Of a stretch of 39,030 bases of DNA, positions 1-6,064 are shown in pieces. Numbering within the stretch: position 1 is the first letter of the stretch; the number at the start of each line of letters is the position of its first letter. The notes beneath the pieces were generated by a model that was not told the origin of the DNA, did not search any database, and saw only the letters and a program-made list of their open reading frames with translations. The stretch covers positions 1 through 39,030 of the forward strand of contig NZ_BOOG01000062.1 in the NCBI RefSeq assembly GCF_016863115.1, given 5' to 3'. Source of the stretch: Sphaerimonospora thailandensis (GTDB taxonomy: Bacteria > Actinomycetota > Actinomycetes > Streptosporangiales > Streptosporangiaceae). A program made the translations under genes and the position numbers.

Positions 1-2
1 TC

Positions 3-95
3 GAGTTTGAGGTCAGCGGCGGTCCCATGTACTGCTGCGGCATCATGTATGACAACGGCGAGGACACCTGTAGGAGTTGCGGCGACCCCCTCTAG
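3..95 (+). CDS. C-terminal end of a small Cys-rich protein (partial)
   Basis: Open frame running in from the left edge and stopping at TAG 93-95. The visible tail contains GGPMYCCGIMY and ends TCRSCGDPL, so four cysteines lie in a CC...CxxC arrangement that looks like a zinc-binding end. Third codon positions are mostly G or C, as expected of a real actinobacterial frame. The start lies outside the window. If the attR reading of 216-273 is right, this is the last gene of an integrated element lying to the left. Function unknown; the frame choice is moderately secure only. Confidence 0.4.
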   Translation, partial: EFEVSGGPMYCCGIMYDNGEDTCRSCGDPL

Positions 96-111
96 TCACG
101 GCTGCTGTACT

Positions 112-133
112 AGTTGCAGTTTTAGTTGCAGTT
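112..133. repeat. Tandem 10-bp direct repeats, possible integrase arm sites
   Basis: AGTTGCAGTT occurs at 112-121 and again at 124-133, a 12-bp period. The pair lies about 85 bp from the tRNA-Ser core at 216. Tyrosine recombinases use short direct repeats at this distance as arm-binding sites, so that role is inferred from position and spacing only. Confidence 0.4.
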
Positions 134-215
134 CCCCGCCGTACAAAGCCGTTCCAGGAGGACCGCCGAGCGGTGTTGGTCCAGGTGGAACTATTCCGGA
201 CGGCCACGAGCCGAG

Positions 216-273
216 CTGCTAATGCGGTTTGGGTTTACCGCCCATCCGGGGTTCAAATCCCCGAGCCTCCGCA
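216..273 (+). other. 3' half of tRNA-Ser(GCU): attR-like integration site
   Basis: Starting at the anticodon loop CTGCTAA, the sequence reads as the 3' half of a tRNA-Ser: long variable arm (TGGG...CCCA), T arm CGGGG-TTCAAAT-CCCCG, acceptor strand AGCCTCC and G discriminator. The bases to the left do not make a tRNA 5' half: no D arm and no matching acceptor strand. A tRNA whose identity begins sharply at the anticodon loop is the signature of an att site left by a tyrosine-recombinase element. The full tRNA-Ser should lie left of this window. Confidence 0.8.
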
Positions 274-277
274 GATC

Positions 278-312
278 AAAGCCCCTCTCGCTCCTGAAGC
301 GAGGGGGGCTTT
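278..312 (+). terminator. Terminator of the tRNA-Ser copy
   Basis: AAAGCCCCTCTCGCT at 278-292 pairs with AGCGAGGGGGGCTTT at 298-312 around the loop CCTGA, 15 bp with one G-U pair. It ends in CTTTG, directly after the tRNA 3' end, so the duplicated att region includes the terminator. Confidence 0.8.
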
Positions 313-341
313 GTCGATCTCCAGAGCCGTGAGGGTTGCGA

Positions 342-530
342 TTAGTCGTCGTCTCCCCAGACAGCGGCGCCTATACGCTCGCTCGCGTCCTTCACCTGGA
401 GACCGGCGACGTGGGTGTACCGCTCGGTGGTCGTGACGCGGGCGTGGCCGAGGATCTCTTGCACGACGCGGATGTGTACACCCTGCTCGACGAGGAGCGG
501 GTCGACGGCGACGGGATGATCAGGCAGGCG
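342..530 (-). pseudogene. Tyrosine integrase, C-terminal remnant
   Basis: The minus-strand frame contains LLVEQGVHIRVVQEILGH followed by ARVTTTERYTHV, the box II region of phage-type integrases with the conserved His (LGHA) and the catalytic Tyr (RYTHV). The preceding residues, LPDHPVAVDP, do not give the expected HxLRH box and the rest of the 350-450-residue enzyme is missing, so this is a truncated, inactive copy. It ends about 70 bp from the tRNA-Ser fragment, the usual int-att arrangement. Because it lies on the host side of an attR-type site, it probably belonged to an earlier element at the same tRNA. Confidence 0.75.
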
Positions 531-564
531 AAGGCTTGCGCGCCGCGCATGAGAAAGTGATCTC

Positions 565-1029
565 GTGGTCGACCACCCTTCTGGACCCATCAACTACTGG
601 CTCGCGGTGTGGGAGCTGAACAGCTTCTACGCCCGTCAGCCTGAGCAGGGCGAAGGACGGCGAATGTGGGCGGAGACGGCCATGTACGCGCTTGCCAGAG
701 CCGAGAGCGCAGGGTTGGACATCATCACCGCCAACATGAGCCGATTCCACCTGCGTGCATGTCTGATCGACGACCTCGGCCCTACGGGCTCACCGCTCTT
801 GAACCCCGATGCCCTCGCCGTGGACATCCTTGCGGCCCTGCCTCTTCAACGAGAAGACGCCGCGGAGTGGGCCGCCAACTGGCAACAGCGGTCCCACGCG
901 GAAATTCGGGCCCTCCGTCAGTGCAAGAATCTGTTGGCACCGGCCCAGATCATCCGTAACTATCTGTCGACGACGCCGACGGCAAGAGCGCTTGATCAGT
1001 GGTTAGCTCTCCGCGAGCAACTTCCCTAG
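565..1029 (+). CDS. Conserved hypothetical protein, 154 aa
   Basis: GTG start with a weak upstream GAGAAAG, ending at TAG. The protein is soluble and mainly helical, with an aromatic N-terminus (NYWLAVWELNSFYAR) and no signal peptide, membrane segment or recognisable catalytic motif. Codon use is typical actinobacterial, which supports the frame against its shadows. It sits between an integrase remnant and broken genes, so it may be cargo of a decayed integrative element. I do not recognise a named family and assign no function. Confidence 0.7.
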   Translation: MVDHPSGPINYWLAVWELNSFYARQPEQGEGRRMWAETAMYALARAESAGLDIITANMSRFHLRACLIDDLGPTGSPLLNPDALAVDILAALPLQREDAAEWAANWQQRSHAEIRALRQCKNLLAPAQIIRNYLSTTPTARALDQWLALREQLP

Positions 1030-1092
1030 CTGATGGGAGGGGTAGGCGTGTGATCGCCGTCGGGCCATTGCCGTGCCAACATCGGCCGTCGG

Positions 1093-1224
1093 CTACACGC
1101 GGCGGCGGAAGAACGGGTATGCCTCCGGCCGGCCCTTCTGATCGGTCGAGACGCTCCAATGCGTCGGCGTCCAACCGCACGCCTCGATGCCCTCGATCAT
1201 TTCTGCCCACCCGGACACCGACCC
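1093..1224 (-). pseudogene. C-terminal fragment of a small actinobacterial protein
   Basis: The minus-strand frame reads GWAEMIEGIEACGW and then TPTHWSVSTDQKGRPEAYP, ending FFRRRV. It looks like the tail of a small conserved protein and cannot be explained as a shadow, because the opposite strand here has no good frame. An ATG at 1200 would give 35 residues, but homology-like sequence continues upstream to about 1224, where the plus-strand radical-SAM remnant starts. I read it as a truncated gene at a recombination junction. Function unknown. Confidence 0.45.
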
Positions 1225-1482
1225 GGACATCCCGTGGTGGGTATGTCCCGCTGGATGGAGCCCGCCGGGAACGTCAAGACGACACCGCTCGCGGAGATCC
1301 TCGCAGGGCCGGCCTGGCAGGAACTCCTCACCCGTGTGCCCCGCCGCGCCGACACCACGGCAGGTAAGCCCAACAGCGACGGCAACGACTGCGCGCCGGC
1401 GGAGACGATCTGCGAGGGCAACGCGCTCATCCTGCCCGTACGGGGCCGTCAGGTGGTCGGCCTCGCCGGAACCGCCCGGTGA
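1222..1482 (+). pseudogene. Radical SAM/SPASM protein, C-terminal remnant
   Basis: One frame reads MEPAGNVKTTPLAEILAGPAW and further on GKPNSDGNDCAPAETICEG. This matches the C-terminal SPASM-type region of actinobacterial radical SAM RiPP maturases (AGNV..PL.DI..G..W, then DGNDC.P.ET..C). A short upstream piece, WWVCPAGW, lies in another frame, implying a frameshift near 1245. The CxxxCxxC cluster and barrel are absent, so no active enzyme can be made. It ends 15 bp before the methyltransferase, which suggests both came from one RiPP maturation operon whose front was deleted. Confidence 0.6.
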
Positions 1483-1497
1483 GAGCAGACTGACGTC

Positions 1498-2631
1498 ATG
1501 GACTGGCACTCGCACGCGCAGAGGCTCGCCGACCGCGTCACCCATCCGGGGTCGCGGTGGCGGGCAGCAATCGCCGGCACGCCCCGCCACCAGTTCGTGC
1601 CCGCCTGGTGGGCCTGGAACGGCGGCCGCTGGGAGGTGCGGCACGGCCCGGCCGACGAGGAGGCATGGCTGAAGGCGGCCTACGCCGACCGCACGCTCGT
1701 CACGAGGATCGGCACACTGCACGCCGACCACGCCGGCGTCGGCGACAAGCCGGCCGGACTGCCGACCTCCTCGTCCACCCTGCCGGGTCTCGTGCTCCAG
1801 ATGTACCGGCACGCCAGGATCGGCGACAAAGACACCGTGCTCGACGTCGGCACCGGCTCCGGGTACGGCACCGCCGTGCTGTGCCGTCTGCTCGGGGATG
1901 ACCGGGTCACGTCGATCGACGTGGACGCCTACCTGACGGCGGCCGCCGCAGATCGTCTGTCCGAGGCAGGGCACAAACCGCGGGTCGTCACCAGCGATGC
2001 CACGGCGCCGCTGCCGGGGGCGTTCGACCGGATCGTGGCCATGGTGTCGGTCCGCCCGATCCCGGCCTCATGGCTGGAAGCTCTCGCCCCAGGAGGACGG
2101 CTGGCAACGACCATCACGAACACCAGCCTGATCGTCACCGCCGTCAAGACAGCGGACGGTGGTGCGGTGGGTCAGGTCGAGCGGGACTGGGCGATGTTCA
2201 TGCGCGCACGCCGCGGGACCGACTATCCGCCGGGCCTGGCCGAGCTGCTGGATGTCGCGCGGACCGCCGACGGCGAGCACGTCGCGATGACCCGCTTCCC
2301 CGTCCTCGACATCGAAGAGGACGCCTGGGAGCTCCGCAGCATGTTGGAGGTGGCTGTGCCCGGCATCCAGCACGAATACCATGAGAACACGAACACCCGC
2401 ACGGCGATCATGGTCCACCCGGACGGGTCATGGGCGCGAGCCGTACAAGCTGAGCACACGCGGCCCGTCGTGCACCAGACCGGGCCATGCCGCCTGTGGG
2501 ATGAGTTCGATGCCATCCGCGACTACTGGCTGCAGAACGGCAGCCTGCCCTTGTACGGCGCGGCTGTGCGGGTCGACCCGGACGGGGTGATCCACCTCCG
2601 GCGCGGGCGGTGGCAGGCCACCATCGGCTGA
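1498..2631 (+). CDS. Isoaspartyl-methyltransferase-like enzyme, RiPP-associated type
   Basis: 377 residues. The N-terminal region carries RHQFVPAWWAWN and later PTSSSTLPGLVLQMYRHA, the lead-in of PCMT-like enzymes. The SAM-binding motif VLDVGTGSGYGTAVLC lies at about 114-129, followed by SIDVD and APGGRLATTI. A long C-terminal extension ends in LRRGRWQATIG. Relatives of this length accompany ATP-grasp, FxLD-lanthipeptide and radical-SAM peptide maturases, where they methylate acidic side chains of modified precursor peptides. The radical-SAM tail just upstream fits that setting, but no precursor or intact maturase is visible, so the present substrate is unknown. ATG start; soluble, cytoplasmic. 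Confidence 0.85.
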   Translation: MDWHSHAQRLADRVTHPGSRWRAAIAGTPRHQFVPAWWAWNGGRWEVRHGPADEEAWLKAAYADRTLVTRIGTLHADHAGVGDKPAGLPTSSSTLPGLVLQMYRHARIGDKDTVLDVGTGSGYGTAVLCRLLGDDRVTSIDVDAYLTAAAADRLSEAGHKPRVVTSDATAPLPGAFDRIVAMVSVRPIPASWLEALAPGGRLATTITNTSLIVTAVKTADGGAVGQVERDWAMFMRARRGTDYPPGLAELLDVARTADGEHVAMTRFPVLDIEEDAWELRSMLEVAVPGIQHEYHENTNTRTAIMVHPDGSWARAVQAEHTRPVVHQTGPCRLWDEFDAIRDYWLQNGSLPLYGAAVRVDPDGVIHLRRGRWQATIG

Positions 2632-2822
2632 TCGTGTCTCCGGCCGAGCGTACTGCGCCCACACCCGGCCGGTTTCGGGACAAGCCGCAGGGTACCGGGT
2701 ACGTCAAGCCCCGGGGAAATATGCGGGTCGAGCAAAGGCCAACTGCGGTGGATTACCCAGGTGCCGCGGTTGAAGCTTCTTCTACCAGGTGTCTGCCGCA
2801 GTCATATCCTGAGAACGTGGAA

Positions 2823-2868
2823 GGGCCTCCTACCTGCCCAGGTTCGCGTCCCGGCCGGTAGGAGGCCC
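2823..2868 (-). terminator. Perfect 12-bp hairpin after the small ORF
   Basis: GGGCCTCCTACC at 2823-2834 pairs perfectly with GGTAGGAGGCCC at 2857-2868 around a 22-nt loop. It begins 10 bp beyond the stop of the minus-strand ORF at 2878-3003. No clear U tract follows on either strand, so it may be an actinobacterial U-less terminator. It could also end plus-strand transcription from the methyltransferase. Confidence 0.6.
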
Positions 2869-2877
2869 GACCATCTC

Positions 2878-3003
2878 TTATGAGGTGTGGTGAGAATCGA
2901 CGGCGATCCAGATGATCCAGAAGATCACCCTGGTTGCCGCCAGCACGAGGCGGACCTTCCGTTCCGCCTCCCGCTCCCTCTCACACAGGCAGCGATCTTC
3001 CAT
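2878..3003 (-). CDS. Small single-pass membrane protein, 41 aa
   Basis: ATG at 3003 preceded on the minus strand by GGGGAGAGGA about 9 nt upstream, a strong ribosome site. The product begins MEDRCLCERER, a charged head, continues through KVRLVLAATRVIFWIIWIA, one hydrophobic helix, and ends VDSHHTS. Positive charges at the inner edge suggest the N-terminus is cytoplasmic. A 12-bp hairpin lies just beyond the stop. The RBS, membrane helix and terminator together support a real gene; the family is unknown to me. Confidence 0.5.
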   Translation of the reverse strand: MEDRCLCEREREAERKVRLVLAATRVIFWIIWIAVDSHHTS

Positions 3004-3260
3004 CGCTGGTTCCTCTCCCCGCCGACCCGTTCGTCCGGCGGTACCGTCCGGACGACCTAGCGGGGTGAATCACCTTGATTGTGAGCACACTGCCGCAAAC
3101 CATCTTGCAGGTGTGCTACAACGCCCCCTTCGTCTCACGGGTAACAGAAACCCCAGTCGGATGCGGATTCCTTAACCCGGTGCGGACGAACGTGGTGCTT
3201 CTCTTCACCTGGAGCGCCCTGTTGTGCACGACAACCGCTACCGTGAGCAAAAAGCCCGAG

Positions 3261-3445
3261 TTACCGCCGCACCAGCTTGGCCGCCTCGACGGCGTCGGCC
3301 TGCTCGCTCGCCTTCCGGTCGTGCTCAGGTATGTCCCGCACGCGCCGCACACGTAGTAGTGCACCTCCTGATCCCATACGACGCGCCGCTCACCGCACTG
3401 GCACCGGATCGGCGAGACCGTCGATGCCCGGTCGTCCTTGGCCAT
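3261..3445 (-). pseudogene. Zinc-ribbon protein with an apparent frameshift
   Basis: Start ATG 3445 with GGGAG 11 nt upstream. The first frame gives MAKDDRASTVSPIRCQCGER and later YYVCGACGTY, a CxC...CxxC zinc ribbon. It then runs into an implausible Arg/Pro-rich tail that stops only at 3116. In the -1 frame the next residues are PEHDRKASEQADAVEAAKL ending VRR and TAA at 3261. One extra base in the GG pair near 3328 would join them into a natural 61-residue protein. It could be a mutation, an assembly error or programmed frameshifting. The gene overlaps the end of the upstream ORF (3390-3638). Confidence 0.4.
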
Positions 3446-3638
3446 GAACCGCAAGCTCCCACTTGTGAATCTTCCGGGGTAGGCCGGCCATGTCCTCGTA
3501 GGTGAGGATGTCCTCCAGACTGGCGAGGACGTCGAGGTCGAGGAGCGCACGGCGGGCGTTCGCCGGCAGTTCCGGGCCGCTATGCCCGAGGTTGCCCTCG
3601 GAACCACCGCCGCACCGCCACCACGTCGAATCAGTCAT
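3390..3638 (-). CDS. Hypothetical protein, 82 aa, coupled to the upstream gene
   Basis: Begins MTDSTWWRCGGGSEG. The ATG at 3638 lies inside the last codons of the upstream minus-strand gene (stop 3631-3633), an ATGACTGA overlap that implies translational coupling. The middle, ELPANARRALLDLDVLASL then EDILTYEDMAGLPRKIHKW, is helical and looks like genuine protein. The C-terminus overlaps the ATG and RBS of the zinc-ribbon ORF in another frame. No membrane segment or motif is seen. Function unknown; its tight packing with two other minus-strand genes suggests a small operon. Confidence 0.55.
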   Translation of the reverse strand: MTDSTWWRCGGGSEGNLGHSGPELPANARRALLDLDVLASLEDILTYEDMAGLPRKIHKWELAVHGQGRPGIDGLADPVPVR

Positions 3639-4119
3639 CATCTGGATCAGCCAGCAGCACCACCCGATCGGATTCGACATCGAACCCGAGCACCGGATGA
3701 CCGCGGTCGCCTTCCGGCGTCATCAGCACCGGCTTTCGCAACCGCCGCCCGACCACCCGGAACAGATCACAGAGGATGTCTAGCCGCTCCTGGCTCTGCA
3801 ACTCTCGCAAGTCCACATCGAAGTCAATGGACTCCGCGCGATACGGACGAAAGATCGCCAGCACCGCCGGTATCGGCCAGACCTTCAACGTGGCCACCGC
3901 CTCACCAGCAGCCAGCGCGTCAGCGGCGGAGGGTAGGTCGAGCAGGTCGCCATCCAGGGAGTACTCATGTGCCCAGCCCTGCGACCGGACCAGGTCAAAA
4001 AGCGCCTGCCAATCATCAACCCCCGCTCCCTCGACGGTCACATCGGGCAGTGCCCCATTAAGATCCATGTCGAAGAACTGCTTCACGTCGTCCCAGGCCA
4101 AATCGGACACGCCTTCCAT
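3631..4119 (-). CDS. Conserved hypothetical protein, 162 aa
   Basis: Chosen start ATG 4119 (MEGVSDLAWDDVKQFFD). A longer frame reaches 4230, but its extra residues look unlike protein and overlap the promoter of the divergent gene at 4229. The product is acidic, with LNGALPDVTVEGAGVDDWQAL near the N-terminus, a central LKVWPIPAVLAIFRPYRAESIDFDVDL segment split here into familiar-looking strands and helices, and an Asp-rich end (ADPDDD). I recall similar stand-alone proteins in Streptomyces and relatives, often near immunity genes, but know no function. First gene of an overlapping minus-strand set. No clear SD at the usual distance. Confidence 0.7.
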   Translation of the reverse strand: MEGVSDLAWDDVKQFFDMDLNGALPDVTVEGAGVDDWQALFDLVRSQGWAHEYSLDGDLLDLPSAADALAAGEAVATLKVWPIPAVLAIFRPYRAESIDFDVDLRELQSQERLDILCDLFRVVGRRLRKPVLMTPEGDRGHPVLGFDVESDRVVLLADPDDD

Positions 4120-4228
4120 ACTCGCTATTAAAGACGCCTCCGGCGAGGACGCTCCGGCTCCAGGGTGATCAGGCAGGCGGGGTGCTGTACAGGTGCGCAG
4201 TATGTGTCTCCCGTGCCACGATGACGCC

Positions 4229-4636
4229 ATGTTCGATGTGATCCACTGGCGTGGCTACTTGCGTGTGAACAAGCACGCCGGAGCCGGACGGGTGATCGCC
4301 AGAATGGGCAAGGCTGCGGGAGAGCCCTTCACGCTCCTGTCCTGCGAGAGCTACTGGAAGATGCCGGAACTGGCCGAAGTACGGATGTCTTCCCCGCTCG
4401 GCGCGCAGGAACCGCAGGAGGCCGTTTTCCATACCTTGCTCACCGCACAGAGGATCGCCAATCCCTGGTCCGTCACCTGCAACATCGGCGATGATCGCCT
4501 TGACCTCGAAGGAATCGCAGCCAAGACGGCCAGTGCTCGCTTCACTGTGCCCGGAGTCGACTGGCTGCTCTTCTCCGTGACCGCCGACGAGCCCGGATCC
4601 GGACCCTGCAGACCCGAGCGGGAACAAACCGCATGA
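4229..4636 (+). CDS. Conserved hypothetical protein, 135 aa
   Basis: ATG at 4229 (MFDVIHWRGYLRVNKHAGAG), divergent from the gene at 3631-4119 with about 110 bp between starts. Compact soluble protein with alternating strand-like segments (FTLLSCESYWKMPELAEV, later GVDWLLFSVTADE) and no signal peptide. The same stretch has a long minus-strand frame (4169-4627), which is a shadow: it lacks a sensible start and composition. Size and neighbours (an Imm8 protein 170 bp downstream) resemble an immunity-gene cassette, but I cannot name a family. Confidence 0.7.
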   Translation: MFDVIHWRGYLRVNKHAGAGRVIARMGKAAGEPFTLLSCESYWKMPELAEVRMSSPLGAQEPQEAVFHTLLTAQRIANPWSVTCNIGDDRLDLEGIAAKTASARFTVPGVDWLLFSVTADEPGSGPCRPEREQTA

Positions 4637-4802
4637 TCCTCGGGCATCAGCGTGCCATTAATCAGGGCGACGAGGGTCAACCACACTCACTCCTGACCCC
4701 GCCCGGAGCCCATGTCAGGAACCCTACGAGGCGTGATCCACGCGATTCCCAAGCTGACAGCCCACCTGTGCATGACGCCGTCCGCTGCGCGATCATAGGA
4801 CC

Positions 4803-5165
4803 ATGAGGGCACGAGTGAGCTCCTTCCGCTGGCCAGATCTTGAAGACGGACATGGCGTCGCTGACCCGGCCCATGCCTGCGAGCTGTTGGAGATGTACGT
4901 CGGCCCGCAGAGTGAGCCGGGGGAGGAGCGGTTCCAGCTCACCGTCTGCACTCCATCCGCCCTCGCCGAGCGGTTGCATCATCATCCCGTCCTCATCGGT
5001 CGTCACTGGCTCTTCGTCCCTGAGCTTCGTCCTGCCGAGGTAGGCAGGTGGTTGAGTGATCGGATCGCTGTTCTGGAGGCCGCGACGTGGAGTGAGCTCG
5101 CCGCGAAGATCGGCCGGATCGGAGAGTGGGAGTTCGAGGACTGGCTGGGCGGCCCGGAGGAGTAG
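4803..5165 (+). CDS. Imm8-family immunity protein
   Basis: 120 residues with the pattern of immunity protein 8: N-terminal strand followed by a D/E-rich loop, then LEMYVGPQSEPGEERFQLTV, a CTP(S/K)-like turn (VCTPSALAE), HHHPVLIGRHWLFV, and the C-terminal WEFEDWL. Imm8 proteins neutralise polymorphic toxins delivered between cells. No toxin gene, Rhs repeat or secretion marker lies within several kb, so this is an orphan immunity gene, probably protecting against relatives' toxins. Family assignment is from remembered motif order, not a search. Confidence 0.7.
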   Translation: MRARVSSFRWPDLEDGHGVADPAHACELLEMYVGPQSEPGEERFQLTVCTPSALAERLHHHPVLIGRHWLFVPELRPAEVGRWLSDRIAVLEAATWSELAAKIGRIGEWEFEDWLGGPEE

Positions 5166-5244
5166 GCTTGCCAACCTGTCAGCTCGTTCACGCGTCTTCT
5201 GTCACGCTGAACCCTCCCAAATCCCGCATCCTCGTGAGGTCTCC

Positions 5245-5622
5245 GTGACCGAGAACAACCCCTACCCGTCCGTGCCGTACCAGCAGCCGGGGCAGCACCC
5301 GCAGCCCTACCAGGCGGGACCGCACCCGCCGCCGTACGGCTACCAACCGATGTACGTGCAGGCTCCGCCGACCTCCGGCTACGCCACGGCCAGCCTGGTG
5401 ATGGGCATCCTCGGCATCCTCGGCGGCTGGTGCGCGTTCGGCATCCCCTGTTTCCTCGCCGTGATCCTCGGCCACGTCGCCCTGTCCGAGACGAAGAACG
5501 GCCGCAAGGGCGGTCACGGGATGGCGATCGCTGGCCTGATTCTCGGCTACATCGTCGCGATCCCCGCGCTCCTGATCGCGATCTTCGCGTTCGGTGGCGC
5601 CACCCTCGATTCCACCCCGTGA
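5245..5622 (+). CDS. DUF4190 domain membrane protein
   Basis: GTG start at 5245 chosen because the Pro/Tyr/Gln-rich cytoplasmic leader typical of the family begins there (TENNPYPSVPYQQPGQHP). It is followed by a first membrane segment (about 55-80: SLVMGILGILGGWCAFGIPC), the conserved connecting segment ALSETKNGRKGGHGMAIAGL, and a second membrane segment (GYIVAIPALLIAIFAF). 125 residues, the usual size. DUF4190 proteins are common small membrane proteins in actinobacteria without a known reaction. A terminator hairpin follows 25 bp after the stop. Confidence 0.88.
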   Translation: MTENNPYPSVPYQQPGQHPQPYQAGPHPPPYGYQPMYVQAPPTSGYATASLVMGILGILGGWCAFGIPCFLAVILGHVALSETKNGRKGGHGMAIAGLILGYIVAIPALLIAIFAFGGATLDSTP

Positions 5623-5646
5623 TCGTCTGTCTTTACGGCGTGCCTC

Positions 5647-5669
5647 AGCCCCCGCTCGGTGGCGGGGCT
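5647..5669 (+). terminator. Terminator after the DUF4190 gene
   Basis: AGCCCCCGC pairs with GCGGGGCT around CTCGGTG, with one bulged C, followed by TATTCGT. Position 25 bp after the stop and the GC-rich stem fit intrinsic termination. Confidence 0.55.
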
Positions 5670-5762
5670 TATTCGTGATCGAGGGGCTTGTTACGGCCCA
5701 CTGCCGGTCCGTGACCCTCTCGCATCGGCAGAGTCGAGCACCTGTACGCGCTCACCCGATCG

Positions 5763-6008
5763 ATGGCAAATGGGGACGGCCATCACAAGTATCTGTGTTG
5801 CCGACAGTGCTCAATATGCAGCTCCGCCCACGGATGGCGGCGGTCCGGGTATCCCGTCCGCATCCGGCCCAGGCTCCTGGACAACTGGATCAGGGGGTTG
5901 GCCCCTGCGACGCTCCTGGAGCGCGCGTTCTTCTCCGCCAGCTCACCGGAAGTGGCCCAGGAACTCTCCGACGCACTCGAGACCCACCGCATCTGGAGCC
6001 GACGCTGA
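5763..6008 (+). CDS. Hypothetical Cys-rich protein, 81 aa
   Basis: ATG 5763; the frame is open back to 5715, with EHLYALTRS preceding the ATG and looking homologous, so the true start may be lost or non-canonical. The protein contains YLCCRQCSICSSAH, a cysteine cluster, then IRGLAPATLLERAFFSASS and EVAQELSDALETHRIW. The second half is a convincing helical frame. No clear RBS is present. It could be an N-terminally truncated remnant. Function unknown. Confidence 0.45.
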   Translation: MANGDGHHKYLCCRQCSICSSAHGWRRSGYPVRIRPRLLDNWIRGLAPATLLERAFFSASSPEVAQELSDALETHRIWSRR

Positions 6009-6064
6009 ACCGTGAACAAGCGCCTCCGGCTCCGGATGCTCAGTCGTACGGCGGAGCATAGCCA

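Noticed and set aside
1093-1974. Long minus-strand frame across the methyltransferase start
   Set aside because: Only the last 40 or so residues (1093-1224) look like protein; the rest is a shadow of the methyltransferase.
517-4179. Exact 14-bp repeat TGATCAGGCAGGCG at 517 and 4166
   Set aside because: A 14-mer recurring once in 39 kb of GC-rich DNA is expected by chance, and nothing around it is alike.
4169-4627. Minus-strand 152-aa frame
   Set aside because: Opposite the better plus-strand gene at 4229; no RBS and no sensible secondary structure.
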